A DNA stretch of 64,000 bases from Aplidium turbinatum (lineage: Eukaryota; Chordata; Ascidiacea; Aplousobranchia; Polyclinidae), in NCBI GenBank assembly GCA_918807975.1, contig OU964922.1:29872329-29936328 (forward strand), given 5' to 3'. A program made the position numbers and the translations under genes. Below the pieces are notes generated by a model, which saw only the letters and a list, made by a program, of their open reading frames with translations, did no database searches and was not told where the DNA came from. Shown piece after piece: positions 34,515-45,165 of the stretch (position 1 is its first letter; each line of letters begins with the position of its first letter).

Positions 34515-36920
34515 CTTAATGTAAACTACTGTAAACTGTAAACTGTACTTACTGTACTTACTGTAAACTGTAATTTTTGTAAACTTAATGATTTAGTAAT
34601 AGCGAACACTCTTTTTCAACATCCTGCTAGGCGGTTGTATACATGGCAAAGTCCAGGTTATCAATTTCGGAATCAAATTGACTATGTTATGATAAACCAT
34701 AGGTTCAGAAATGCAGTAAGACAAGTTAAAACGTATCCAGGATGTGACATAATGTCTGACCACAATCCAGTTGTTATGAAAATCCAAATAAAGCTAAAAA
34801 GAGTGAAAAGAACAAATATGTCAGAACATATGGACATGAATATGCTTAAAAATGAACAATATCGAGAGAAATTCAGTATTACAGTAAACAATAAATTTGA
34901 ATTATTACAGCAAACAGAAATTCCTCAAGTAATTACACAAGAAACTATAGATAGAAGTTGGAATGAAATTAAAGAAACCTTAAATGATGCAGCTGCCAAT
35001 ATTTTACCATCAAAGAGGAAAAACATTAAACAGCCTTGGATTACTGAGAAGATACTTGACTTAATGCAACAGAGAAAGAAAAACAAATTCAATAATCACA
35101 AGAAATATAAAGCTTTAAATAAGGAAATATCCCAATTATGCAAAGATGCTAAACAAAGGTGGTGGGAAAATCAATGCAGTGAAATAGAACATCTAGAAGC
35201 ATCTCATAAGTCACTTGAATTACACAATAAAGTTAAACAGCTAACATGTTTGAAGAAAGTTGAACAAGCAAACAGCTGCATCATGGATAGTGGGGGAAAA
35301 ATGTTATTTCAGGAAGAGGATATAAAGAGTAGATGGGAAGAGTATGTAACAGAATTATATGATGATGATAGAACATGTATGCCTGAAATTACCAATAACG
35401 AAGGAGAAGAAATATTGATATCTGAAGTTGAGAAAGCCATTCAAGATCTGAAATGTAATAAAGCTGCAGGAAAGGATAACATTTATCCAGAAATGCTAAA
35501 AGCACTCAATGGCATAAGTTTAAAACGCATACACAAATTATGTAATGAAATATATATGACTGGATTTATACCTAAAGAAATGAATGAAACTGTTTTTGTC
35601 AGACTACCAAAGAAATCCAAAGCAAAGAACTGCAGTGACTTTAGAACATTAAGTTTGATCAGTCATGTACTGAAAATTTTGTTGAGAATAATTTTATTAA
35701 GAAATCGAAAATCTATTGAGAATGAGGTTAGCATGACTCAAAGTGGATTTATAACTGGTAAAGGAACACGAGAGGGTATACTTAACTTCAGAACAATTTG
35801 TGAGAGTTACAATGCAGTAAATAAAGATGTATATGCATGTTTTATTGATTATGAGAAAGCATTTGATAGAGTTAACCATGAGAAACTGATTCATTGCTTG
35901 TCCAATATTGGTATGAATGGCAAAGACTTACGTTTTATTATTAATTTGTACTGGAATCAAAAAGCATTTATTCGCATGGAAAAAGATTTATCTAAAGGAA
36001 TTGATATCAAGCGTGGAGTACGCCAAGGATGTGTACTTTCTCCATGTCTTTTTAATTTATATACAGAAATGATTTTTCGATCAATTGATGATATGAAAGG
36101 AGTAAAAGTTGGTGGCTTGAATATAACAAATTTACGCTATGCTGATGATACTGCTCTGTTGGCTGAATCACAAGAAGATCTTCAAGAAATATTGGACAAT
36201 GTTAACTCAATTGGTAAAGAATTTAATATGAAAATTAACACTAAAAAGACCAAATCAATGATAATCTCAAAATCACCAGACACCGCAGTACTCCAAATTA
36301 TAATTGACAATAAAATTATACAAAAAGTAAAATCTTTTTCATATCTTGGTCATTTAATAACTGAAGATGGGAGGTGTGACCATGAAATTCTTAGACGGAT
36401 AGAAATTGCAAGAACTACATTTGGAAAAATGAAAAATATTTTAACCAATCAACGTTTAAATTTATCAACTCGTCTCAGGATCTTAAAATGCTATATCTGG
36501 TCGACCCTATTATACAGTTCTGAAACTTGGACAATATCACAAAAAATGGAGAAACGGATCGATGCTTTCGAGCTCTGGACATACAGGCAAATGTTAAAAA
36601 TTTCATGGAAACAAAAAATCACTAACGATGAAGTACTATCCAAATTCAATTCAAGCAAAATGCTCTTACAAACAGTCAAAAGAAGAAAATTGAAGTATTT
36701 CGGACACACAATAAGGCAAAATTCATTACAAAGATCATTAATAGAAGGGAAGATAAACGGTAAAAGAAGTAAAGGCAGACCAAGAATGATTTGGACAACA
36801 AACATCACAAAATGGACAAAATTAAGTTATGAATGTGCAGTACGCACAGCTCATGGTCGAGAACAATGGCGCATTGTATCCAACCCTCCAGACGAGGAAG
36901 GAACAAAATGATGATGATGA
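34515..36920 (+). mobile_element. LINE, RTE/BovB-like, 5'-truncated, recent
   Basis: The 11-bp target duplication TATGGTTATAA is exact (34504-34514 and 36921-36931). The 3' end is a TGA/ATG triplet tail, as in RTE elements. The 5' junction (34515-34571) is a patchwork of CTGTAAACTGTA and CTTACTGTA words that is not LINE coding sequence. Truncation falls inside the endonuclease. Confidence 0.9.
34635..36911 (+). CDS. LINE ORF2: partial endonuclease plus reverse transcriptase
   Basis: An uninterrupted frame of 758 codons. LINE coding probably begins upstream near 34572, with NFCKLNDLVIANTLFQ in frame, so the listed start is not a true initiator. The first residues are the C-terminal end of an AP-type endonuclease (QFRNQIDYVMIN and MSDHNPVV). 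The reverse transcriptase shows FIDYEKAFDRVNHEKL, GVRQGCVLSPCLFNLY, the catalytic RYADDTALLAES and SYLGHLITEDG. The C-terminal domain has ETWTISQKMEKRIDAFELW and GKRSKGRPRMIW, as in BovB/RTE proteins. The element cannot be autonomous because half the endonuclease is absent. Confidence 0.92.
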   Translation: MYTWQSPGYQFRNQIDYVMINHRFRNAVRQVKTYPGCDIMSDHNPVVMKIQIKLKRVKRTNMSEHMDMNMLKNEQYREKFSITVNNKFELLQQTEIPQVITQETIDRSWNEIKETLNDAAANILPSKRKNIKQPWITEKILDLMQQRKKNKFNNHKKYKALNKEISQLCKDAKQRWWENQCSEIEHLEASHKSLELHNKVKQLTCLKKVEQANSCIMDSGGKMLFQEEDIKSRWEEYVTELYDDDRTCMPEITNNEGEEILISEVEKAIQDLKCNKAAGKDNIYPEMLKALNGISLKRIHKLCNEIYMTGFIPKEMNETVFVRLPKKSKAKNCSDFRTLSLISHVLKILLRIILLRNRKSIENEVSMTQSGFITGKGTREGILNFRTICESYNAVNKDVYACFIDYEKAFDRVNHEKLIHCLSNIGMNGKDLRFIINLYWNQKAFIRMEKDLSKGIDIKRGVRQGCVLSPCLFNLYTEMIFRSIDDMKGVKVGGLNITNLRYADDTALLAESQEDLQEILDNVNSIGKEFNMKINTKKTKSMIISKSPDTAVLQIIIDNKIIQKVKSFSYLGHLITEDGRCDHEILRRIEIARTTFGKMKNILTNQRLNLSTRLRILKCYIWSTLLYSSETWTISQKMEKRIDAFELWTYRQMLKISWKQKITNDEVLSKFNSSKMLLQTVKRRKLKYFGHTIRQNSLQRSLIEGKINGKRSKGRPRMIWTTNITKWTKLSYECAVRTAHGREQWRIVSNPPDEEGTK

Positions 36921-37892
36921 TATGGTTATAATATCGGCCTTGTAAGCAAAAATTTGAGCCAAATGTTGGCTTTACACTGCTATCCTGGCTGGATAGACTT
37001 TGGCATAAGACAGGATATGTGATGTCTAGGCTAAACTTGACTGAAATAAATTCTGGCTTAAGCTACTACAGCAGTAGTTAGCTGTAGCTGAATTTTTGGT
37101 GTTTTCCAATTTTAGCCCCATTTTTTGCCCGTTCGTGTGTAAGAGCTACCTTTAATAGCTGTTTATCTGCTTATAAATTTTATACAAACATTACCCTAAA
37201 AGTGTTTCCAGAAAGCACATTAATCCATCCATTATTTGAGAGTAATTTTGCAAAAAGATTTCCGGGGGGGGCATGCCCCGGACACCCTTAGAAAACACGT
37301 GCCTTCGGCACGCTCTGATTCCCCACGACTTTTATTGCTTCCCTTGCTCAACCAACCAGGATACGCCACTGGGAAAGACCATGAAAAGTAATATTTTTAC
37401 TAGCCACCTAGTTCATGAAACTAAAATTAAAACCAGCTCTTCAGTGCCTGAAGTGTGTGTGCACAGGTCGTTGTCATGGGAGGGGCACGCCCCCTGCAGC
37501 GACGGCCCTGACAACACAATAATTTTTAGAGTTGCAAATTGCAATGCAATGAAATGCATGCAACAAGTCTCTTGTTGTTTTGCTGCAATCGGTAATCGCG
37601 AGTGAATTTTACAATTAAAATGTAAGCGCACAGGCGGTACAGATTCCTTTGAAGCGAAGCGAAAAAAATTGGCAAGTGGTTTATGAAACTGTCGCAATAC
37701 GAGGCCGCTTTTACATCGGAAACATGGTCTTTCACGCCACCATCACTAAAACAAGTCATTACAGAATATGATATTGATTCAAGCATTTGACATGCAGACC
37801 GACATCATTGCATCTTGTAGCCTAGTAGTTTTTGCATGACAATAGGCGCATCGAGTTGCGTGGTAAAATTATGCTAAATACAGTATAACCTT

Positions 37893-38080
37893 TCATAGCC
37901 GAGTGGTGAGAGCGCTGGAACGGCAATCGAAAAGGCAGGACACTGTCTTTCGCAGGACACTTAAAGGCATGCCTGAAAGTGGACAAGAAGATTGGCTTCC
38001 TTGCCTTCCCGTCTACTTAATCTAAATCTTCAACCACCGGGCGTAAGCCTGGATACGACGACGATTTACCTATGCGACAT
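37893..38080 (+). mobile_element. tRNA-headed SINE (third type)
   Basis: Starts CATAGCCGAGTGGTGAGAGC, then GGAACGGCAATCGAAA, shared with 1790-1850. The body beyond 37950 has no second copy in the window. It ends near ACGACGACG. Confidence 0.5.
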
Positions 38081-38469
38081 AGCCAACGCTCAATCAAATA
38101 TCTTTATTCCCACTAATAATACAGTGCCTATATTGTAATTCTTATCTCAACAACTCAGCGTTCTGCCATTGCTTTAATGATGGTGTTCACAAAAAAAACA
38201 GAAAAAATTTATCTGAAATTATCAGTAAATTACGACAATCATGTTATTGTTCTTGAACAAACACGACTAATTTGACAAGCTTGATGGATTTCACAGTATG
38301 CACATTTTTACTACCAATAACGCTTAAGATTACTGATAAATTTTCAAGCATTTTGCGTTTTTTGGAATTTTTTCAATTATTGCTGACTTTGCTGTAAACA
38401 GCCGGTAGAAAGCAAAGTACAAAGTTTGGAATTTTTTATGGTATTTTCATTTGATTTAATTATTTTGCC

Positions 38470-38610
38470 TACTGCACGTAAGCGGTAGTGTAACTCAATT
38501 GATAAAAGCATCCAACTGGTATCTAAAAGTATAATTAAAAGCACGGCGGTTACCTCAGTGGTTTGATTCTGGATCAAGAGGTTGAAGATTCGATACCTAC
38601 TGCCGCTGTT
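38470..38610 (+). other. tRNA-like pieces, uncertain
   Basis: GTGTAACTCAATTGATAAAA resembles an A box, and GAAGATTCGATACC resembles a B box, about 100 bases apart. No cloverleaf forms around an anticodon. It may be a decayed SINE head. Confidence 0.25.
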
Positions 38611-39200
38611 GCGATTCTATTCATGCATAACTTACAAAAAGTTTTGTCCCTTCACAGTATATTATGTTCGATTTTTCGTCATGTTGATGAAAACAGTTCG
38701 TGCTGCATGGGATGGGGGAGCGCTATAATCAAGAAAAATTTTTTTTATCGTTATCGGACATTATCGGCGATAATTTATCGTTTATCGTTATCGCTTAACT
38801 TTTTTTTGATTTATCGTTTATCGTTATCGCTTTAGGCATTTTTCGTTTATCGATTATCGTTATCGCTTAACTGAAAAATGAGTTATCGCGCCCAACACTG
38901 GGTATAGTGTGTGTCTGTACATGTGCATGCAGTTTGGTAAAGACCTTCGCTTCTGCAAGAAAGTTTTGTCAACAAAAATCTGTTTTTCAGGTAAGAAACA
39001 AACTTTTTCACATTTTGCTAGATTTTGTTTTGCTTCAAAAGTGTTTTGAATATGTTAAGTTCAAGCTGTTTAAGGTGTTGCTTGTAGTTTTAGCTATCAG
39101 TAGGTGTGTTTGTGGACTTCAAATTACAAGTCGTTTAGTAGCTAAGCTCGAGGAAACATGGCTGACAGTGACACACTTGGGTATGGTTGTAACACGGTGC

Positions 39201-39627
39201 CAGTAGCGTAGCCAGGAATTTTGAAAGGGGGGAGGTTTCGATCACCCAACGTCTGGGGGGCCTCCCCCAGAAAATTTTTAAAAATTACTTTGAATTTGGT
39301 GCATTCTGAGAGCATTTTCAACAAAAATGTGGGTACGAATATTCCTGTAAAATGGTACTGTCCAGTAGCATAGCAAAAGGATAAGATCATGTTTTCTTCG
39401 GCATTTTTCGGAAAAAAAAGCTAAGTCTCTGTGTTTTCTTGTTGCTAATTCCTGGCTGAGATGTTTGAATGTTTGGTATTGGCAAAACTCGCTCTTTTAA
39501 TGCAATTTTGTTTAAAATTAGGCAATTTTTTTTTAGACTGAAAGCATCATTCTCAATATCGTGACGTCACACGCGTGCCAAAGGGGGGGGTTGTAACCCC
39601 CAAAACCCCCCCTTGGCTACGCCACTG
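39201..39627. mobile_element. hAT MITE
   Basis: The ends are CAGTAGCGTAGCCAGG and the inverse of CAGTGGCGTAGCCAAG. The flanks are CACGGTGC (39193-39200) and CACGGTAC (39628-39635). It sits inside the pogo-like element. A relative lies inverted at 24040-24394. Confidence 0.88.
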
Positions 39628-39745
39628 CACGGTACTACAACCATACCGCAAATATTTTTGAATTGTTTGTTACCATATAGCCTAAACATGAAAAATGCTC
39701 ACCCACATATAAGAACATCAATACTTGTATTTTGTTCTACATAGT

Positions 39746-39835
39746 ATGCCACGATGGTCAAAAAGAAAAACTGAACGTGGAGTACCTCCTGATGTGCTAA
39801 TAAAAGCTCAATTAACTTCTTGTCAGCCAAACTAG
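39746..39835 (+). pseudogene. Pogo-type HTH N-terminal remnant
   Basis: A short frame, MPRWSKRKTERGVPPDVLIK, then a stop after nine more codons. It matches the start of psq-type HTH transposases (MPRxxxRKTxRGVPxDV). The rest of the transposase has been deleted from this element. Confidence 0.6.
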
Positions 39836-40254
39836 TTTACATGCTTTGCAACACTGCTGCTTCGCCTTTAAAAATACCAATTCAAGTGTGACTAATGTTG
39901 TCAAATTAGTTCTTTTTCTTTGTGTTTGTTAGTATTTGGCTAGCTCAATAAAATTACTAACTGTAGCCTATGTTTGTTTTGTACTTAAATTTTAACACAT
40001 TCAGCATGCTGTTACAACCATACTGCCCATTTGTTACAACCATACCCACTGTTGGGTATGGTTGTAACAAATGGGTGCCTCTGATGTAGCACCTTCCCGT
40101 GGGTGACACATAGGCGACATAGAGAAGACAAGGACTACATGTCGTAGCGTAAGAAAATACGAATCAAGTGTCAAAGTTTCAAAAGTCTGTAATGAAAATC
40201 CTTTGAGTTATTCCATTTTTTGCAAAAAGTGATACTACCATACCAGCTCTCCCC

Positions 40255-41204
40255 TACCTATGAAATTTGTCAAACTATCTTCACCAATAATCGCCCCTTT
40301 CCTCACCGACTTATTCAATGAGTGTATCGATAAAGGTGTATATCCTGATGTACTAAAGGTCGCTCAAGTTAACCCAATCTTCAAAAGCGGCTCTAGGAAA
40401 AATTGTTCCAACTATAGGCCCATATAACTATTGTCCCCTTTCACCAAAATTTTCGAAAAATGCCTGTATGAACAAATGTACAATTATCTAACAAAAAAAG
40501 ACCTGATCACACCCAAACGTTTGTGATAACATCTTAACTCCCCTAGATAATAAAAATACAACTTGCTCTGTATTTCATGATTTAGCTAAAGCCTTCGACA
40601 CAGTTGATCACACTACTGTATTCTCACACAGAAACTGCAAACATATGGTTTTCGAGGCCTTCCATTACAATTGTTAAAAAGCTATATCAGCAATGGTCTA
40701 CAGCACACGGTCGTCAATGGAATCTCTTCAAACTCAAGACAGGTTACCTGCGGTGTGCCTCAAGGATCGACATTGAGACCCCCTTCTTTTCTTACTTTAT
40801 ATAAATGACTTACCAAATTCAAAAAACATGAATGTTAAACTATTTGCAGACGACACCAATCTTACAATGAGCGACAAATGTGAAATAAATTTGCAGAACA
40901 ATGTGAATGACGAAATGCAAAAAGTTTACAACTGGTTGAAGCTTAATAGATTATCGTTAAATTTCTCTAAAACTGAATACATGCTTGATGCTTATAACAA
41001 ATAAAAAACACATAAAAATTTTAACATTAACATTGGTAACACAAGCATTCAACAAAAAGACCAAATAAAATACCTTGGCGTTTAGCCTACATAGATAACA
41101 AATTAACATGGAAATATCACATAGATAAAATTTGCGGAAAAGTAGCAAAAGGTTCATGGGTGTTGCTAAAACTCAGAAATTATGTCAACACAGACACTTT
41201 AAAA
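40255..41204 (+). mobile_element. LINE (Jockey/CR1-like), 3' portion
   Basis: Continues the LINE of 32707-33416: MKFVKLSSPIIAPFLTDLFN, NPIFKSGSRKNCSNYRPI, VFHDLAKAFDTVDH, LLFLLYINDLPNSKN, the catalytic LFADDTNLTMS, and IKYLGV. Several stops and frame changes are present (for example RPI followed by a stop). It is cut at 41204 by a hAT terminus. Confidence 0.85.
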
Positions 41205-41420
41205 CAGTGGTTCTTAACCTTTTTCTATCAAGCCCCCCTTCAATAATGGTCATGTGCTTCGTGCCCCCCTAGATTTTAAATAAGTATCATACCAAAAAAA
41301 TTGCATTTTTGTCCGTTTATTGTACACATCAGTGAGATACTTGACACTGCTTCTTGGTGACGAGAGTTTTAATGCGAGGTTTAACTCCAGAGAGTGAACA
41401 ACGTAAGCTCCTTCAACTTG

Positions 41421-41905
41421 TCGGCAGCAGTGGCGAGTGGTTAGCGCGTTGGGCTCGCAATCGAGAGCCTGCATGTTCGACTCCAGCCACCCGCACTTGC
41501 TGTTGTTTCTCTGGGCAAGAAACTTTACGATAATTGCCTCTACCCAGTGATCGATTTCTAGGTAAACGGTCAAGAGGAGCACAAAAATTCACATTTTTGC
41601 ACAATTTTCAACCACTCATCAAAAACCCTACTAAAATTTGGCAAGAAGCACGAGATCGATCAAACTGGAACATCATTGTACATCGAGGGCTGCATCAGCT
41701 ATGATACCTAAAGAGAGAGAGTGATCGATTTCGAGTAATGGGTAGTACCAAATTTAAGTCATAAGTAGAGTAGATAACCGGAAACAGACATTGCCGTCGG
41801 CTGCAGCGTGGGTCAGGTGTACGTCGGAAGGCGTACACCGATGCATAGCGCTCAAGTCCGCTTTCCCGCAATGCAGGATAAAGATAAACCAAACAAACAA
41901 AACAA
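41421..41905 (+). mobile_element. SINE (type 2) carrying a LINE scrap
   Basis: The head has GTGGCGAGTGGTTAGCGCG and GTTCGACTCC. The body matches 42994-43310. It is broken by 161 bp (41559-41719) between exact 13-bp copies of AGTGATCGATTTC (41546-41558 and 41720-41732). Confidence 0.88.
41559..41719 (+). mobile_element. Short LINE 3' fragment with 13-bp target duplication
   Basis: The frame reads KNPTKIWQEARDRSNWNIIV, then HRGLHQL and a stop, resembling the extreme C-terminus of a LINE protein (A-x-DR-xx-W). The tail is CCTAAAGAGAGAG. A heavily 5'-truncated retroposition is inferred. Confidence 0.65.
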
Positions 41906-41909
41906 AAAA

Positions 41910-42470
41910 CTCTCAGCCTGTTTCTGTTGGCCTACTTGGTCTTGATAGCAACGAGAGCAGAAAATGCAGCAGTTTCACAAAGATACGTGGATCCAAACAT
42001 TGTTAGAATTCGAAGAACCCTAGTTGCGATAAAAGGGTAAACAGGAAGGTAATTGGCCCAGAACGTCTCAAGTTCCAGTTCTTTGAAGTCTTCTTTAGCT
42101 GTGGAGTTGAACTTCATCTCAAGAAACTCCTCTTGTCCTTCTTCGAAAATATCAACTACTTCGCATAGAAACGGGTTTCTGATGAACTTTCAGGTTTCAC
42201 GCTTCTCATCCAGATCTGGAAAGTATTTGATGAACTCCGCTTTCAATTCATTAAGGTGGGTTTCTATTTGTTTCTTCAACGCAGACTCAAAGTTACCATC
42301 TTTGAGAGCAGAATCCAAGTTATTGAAGCTCGCTGAATTTCCTTGTTCAATTCGACTCTTCCAAAGGTCGAGTTTGGCTATAAAAGTTCGAATGATGTCA
42401 TGATGCTTGATGATGTTACCAGTTCTCTGGTTAAATCGTCTTTTGTTGGACGCATATCATATTAACAGTG
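41910..42470 (-). pseudogene. hAT transposase C-terminal remnant
   Basis: The minus-strand frame (42117-41932) contains LETFWANYLPVYPFIATRVL, then FGSTYLCETAAFSALVAIKT. This is the hAT dimerisation region as in ZBED5- or SCAND3-related proteins (STYLCExxFS). Upstream codons continue in other frames. No intact catalytic part is present. Confidence 0.75.
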
Positions 42471-42529
42471 GCTTAATGTTAGTAGTTGCCACTAACTACT
42501 TTGTAGGTTGCCTACAGTACGAGTTCTAA

Positions 42530-42681
42530 AAAAAATGCCTCTATCTAGTAAGTAAACTTCAATTTGAAAGTGATCTTGATCTTATTGTTCTTCAAGATCA
42601 AGATCACACAAAAAAAAAGTGATCTTAGATCAAGGTTAAGATCACCAAAAAAAGTGATTTTCAAGATCACGCCCATCTCTG
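42530..42681. mobile_element. hAT-like end made of GATCTTGATC words
   Basis: Ends TCACGCCCATCTCTG, the inverse of CAGAGATGGGCGTGA. The body repeats CAAGATCA and its inverse. It is comparable in style to the TATCG-rich ends at 33518 and 38900. Only one terminus is clear. Confidence 0.5.
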
Positions 42682-42993
42682 ATCGTAAGTGATATGTTAT
42701 GGAAACCAACTTGTCAGTTTCTTCGGAAACTTGATTATTCTCTGCTTGCTTTTTGGAATTTTGTGTTTAGGCCTACGTTATCTTAAATATTTTTTTTTTG
42801 TGCGTATGTTGAAGCGCGGGAACTTTTCAACGTTTTATTTATGTTTTCTCTTGTAAGCTTATTTTACATGGAAAAATCGTCATTTTTGTAGGGTGGCAAT
42901 TGAATAGTAGACGGTATGGTCGTTTCATTGTCTCCCTGTCGGTATGGGAACTTGTGTAACTTTTGTATTGTGTATATTGCATATTTCAAACAT
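42682..42993. other. No gene or repeat recognised
   Basis: AT-rich spacer between a hAT end and a SINE. Confidence 0.4.
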
Positions 42994-43310
42994 TGTCGGC
43001 AGCAATGGCCGAGTGGTTAGCGCGTTGGGCTCGCAGTCGAGAGCCTGCGTGTTCGACTCCAGCCACACGCACTTGCTGTTGTTTCTCTGGGCAAGAAACT
43101 TCACGATAATTGCCTCTACCCAGTGATCGATTTCGAGTAATGGGTAGTACTAAATTTAAGTCATAAATAGAGTAGACAACCGGAAACAGACATTGCCGTC
43201 GGCTGCAGCGTGGGTCAGGTGTACGTCGGAAAGCGTACACCGATGCATAGCGCTCAAGTCCGCTTTCCCGCAATGCAGGATAAAGATAAACAAACAAACA
43301 AACAAAATGT
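42994..43310 (+). mobile_element. SINE (type 2), full length
   Basis: The head contains CAATGGCCGAGTGGTTAGCG (A box, class II tRNA-like) and GTGTTCGACTCCAGCC (B box). The body includes CAGTGATCGATTTCGAGTAA and TTGCCGTCGGCTGCAGCGTG. It ends AAAGATAAACAAACAAACAA. It provides the unbroken reference for the copy at 41421. Confidence 0.88.
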
Positions 43311-43351
43311 ACCTATGTTCCTGATACTGACAAATAAAACATTGATTGATT

Positions 43352-43855
43352 GAACCACTGCGTTTATGGCAACACTAAAATTTTGGTCAGATCAAAGTTG
43401 AATTTGAATGATTTCAATCATTTTCAGTTCAGTTCAGTTGTTTTTATTTCTGACCGTCATATCAAAACAATACACGTCAACATAGCAAAGGTCGAGAAAA
43501 AGGTAGAAGCGACAAAACGCAAACGTCCTGGGCGAAAAAGATACTACTGTAGGCGACAACTACAATAGTCGATTTTCTGAAAGTAGCCTATATACATAAC
43601 TTGGCAACCTTAGTGACATTTGAATTTGAAGTTTGATTGAACCTTATAGAAATAGAATAAGCTTACCAGTAGCTATATACTGTACATCCCTTACCGCCTG
43701 CCGGTACGGTACTATAAAAAATGAGTCTCCTACAAGTCAGCAGTTGTGAACTGAGCAAGTGACAACTGAGTTAACAACTGGCTAAAGTTGGTAAATGCTG
43801 AAACTGACAAAGTAATATAATAACTGAGCAAGGGGCAACTTGGCATGTCACAAGT
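43352..43855 (+). repeat. Dispersed segment, partner of 22255-22690
   Basis: Collinear with 22255-22690. In its middle is a GTTCAGTTGTTTTTATTTCT, then GTCAACATAGCAAAGGT block that also occurs in the palindromic arms at 53340 and 55620-55690. Confidence 0.7.
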
Positions 43856-44296
43856 CAATATATTCAGTTTAGCAAGTGATAACCTTGGAAGCATTGAAGC
43901 AAGGCCGATGCTGGGTGAAAATTTCATTTGCTGAGTTGTCACATGCTGAGTGTTCTGATTACCATGAAAAATAGATCAATTAGTCTACTTCCCGGGAGTA
44001 CAATAAAGTCATCTGTAATTGAATTGGGTTGTGGATTCTACTTAGTTTAGCATCTACGGTATTTATTGTTGTGAATGGTGAAGTCACTTAAAGCTTAGTA
44101 GGATGTCGAAAGGATATTTTCATGGTGGAATTGAAGGGTAAGCTGATTTTATAGATTTTATATTTTCAATTTTTTTATCCCTATACTCTTGAGCGCACAG
44201 CCGCACAAACACTTCCTATGTAAGCCTAAAGCTTATCACAAAGACAAATCGGTATTCTGCCTTTCTACATTTTGCAGATACACTTTTTATACGGTA
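43856..44296. other. No gene or repeat recognised
   Basis: Spacer before the pogo-like element. Open frames here have no motif. Confidence 0.4.
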
Positions 44297-44903
44297 CCGT
44301 CAACTGGGGTTACTTTGGAGTAACCGGGTAACTTTGGACAATTTTTAGATTTTGTTCATTTTATTATAAAATCTGTTGTAAAGTGCTGAAGTTGCAGTAA
44401 TTGCATGGAAATGTCTTCAAAATTATCTGTGTTCATACTAGAGCATTTTATTGAATTGTGGGGTAAGTTGATTGGTGCAAATTTATAAGAATAGCCACAT
44501 CATTAAAATATCATTTTTTCTTTGTCCCCAAAATTAGCCGTCAAGCTGACCAATGGCTAGTAACATACAAAATTAAATGTTACCCGTATGTTAGTAATAT
44601 CTTAGCCTTCATGTTGCCCCAAAACAATGATTATGTGGAAATGTGTTACAAAAAATATTATTGTATTGTTGTGTGGTGCTGATATTTCAGTCGAAACTGG
44701 GTAACTTTGGACAAGGTCTACAGAACTTTTCCATGTGTTTTCCCAGGTGTTGTCTTCCCAGGTTATTTATGTGAAGGTTATTTATGCAAAAAATGCTATA
44801 GAAGTGCTTTAAAAATCAGGTTATTTATGCAAAATGTGTTTTCCCAGGTTATATATATAATACATAGTGTGGTAGAAAAGTAGTGAATGACAGCAAGATT
44901 ATA

Positions 44904-45165
44904 ATGGTAAGGACATATAAAAGGAAGCCAGGTTCGAGAAAGTACCAGGATTACACAGAGGAACGTCTGGAAAAGGCTGAACTGAAAGTGTTAAAAGGAA
45001 GAAAATGTCATTGAGAGAAGCTGAGAGAAAGTTCAAAATTCCCAAATCAACAATAAGTAATAAAGTGAAAGATATATATACATACAAATAAACCAGGAAG
45101 GCAACCGGTGTTTACCATCGAAGAGGAAAAGGAAATAGTGGAGCATTTAATAACATGTAGTGTGT
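44904..45165 (+). pseudogene. Pogo-like transposase, N-terminal HTH part
   Basis: MVRTYKRKPGSRKYQDYTEE, then MSLREAERKFKIPKSTISNK, then after a frame change KPGRQPVFTIEEEKEIVEHL. This is a psq-type HTH followed by the beginning of a CENP-B-type DNA-binding region, as in POGK or Jerky-like proteins. The DDE core is not seen. The downstream sequence is interrupted by the long-TIR element. Confidence 0.82.

Larger units (their letters stand above)
33697..37371. mobile_element. hAT element carrying a LINE
   Basis: The ends are CAGGGGCGTATCCTCAATGG and the inverse of CAGTGGCGTATCCTGGTT. The flanks are GGAAAGAA (33689-33696) and GGAAAGAC (37372-37379). Without the LINE it would be about 1.27 kb and non-coding. 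The right 290 bp match 57790-58104. A hairpin (CGTGCC, loop TTC, GGCACG) lies near 37301. Confidence 0.88.
33518..38900. mobile_element. hAT-like element with TATCG-rich ends
   Basis: The ends are CAGTGATGGGCATTATCG and the inverse of CAGTGTTGGGCGCGATAA. Both arms consist of repeated TTATCG words. The flanks TAGGTATT and GGTATAGT agree only partly, so the target duplication is not proven. It holds the hAT at 33697-37371 and a SINE fragment at 37893. Confidence 0.7.
33417..40254 (+). mobile_element. Pogo-like element with nested insertions
   Basis: TA copies lie at 33415-33416 and 40255-40256. The ends are GAGGAGAGCTTGTATGG and the inverse of GGGGAGAGCTGGTATGG. Words of the type TATGGTTGTAAC recur near both ends (33429, 39183, 40020, 40058). 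The flanking LINE frame joins as GGA ATA CCT ATG once the insert is set aside, which fixes the boundaries. It carries one short transposase remnant (39746-39835) and two hAT insertions. Confidence 0.88.
41205..42470 (-). mobile_element. Charlie-like hAT, 3' part, one end only
   Basis: Starts CAGTGGTTCTTAACCTTTTT at the break in the LINE. The transposase remnant (about 42470-41910) lies on the minus strand, so this terminus is its 3' end. No matching second terminus was found. A type 2 SINE inserted in the 3' non-coding part. Confidence 0.75.

Noticed and set aside
37273-37786. Several overlapping frames near the right end of a hAT
   Set aside because: They cover the hAT terminus and flank, with no protein motif.
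42053-42403. Plus-strand 116-codon frame
   Set aside because: Shadow of the minus-strand hAT transposase remnant.
42994-43070. tRNA gene of class II
   Set aside because: Same reason: it is the head of the type 2 SINE, with a second copy at 41421.
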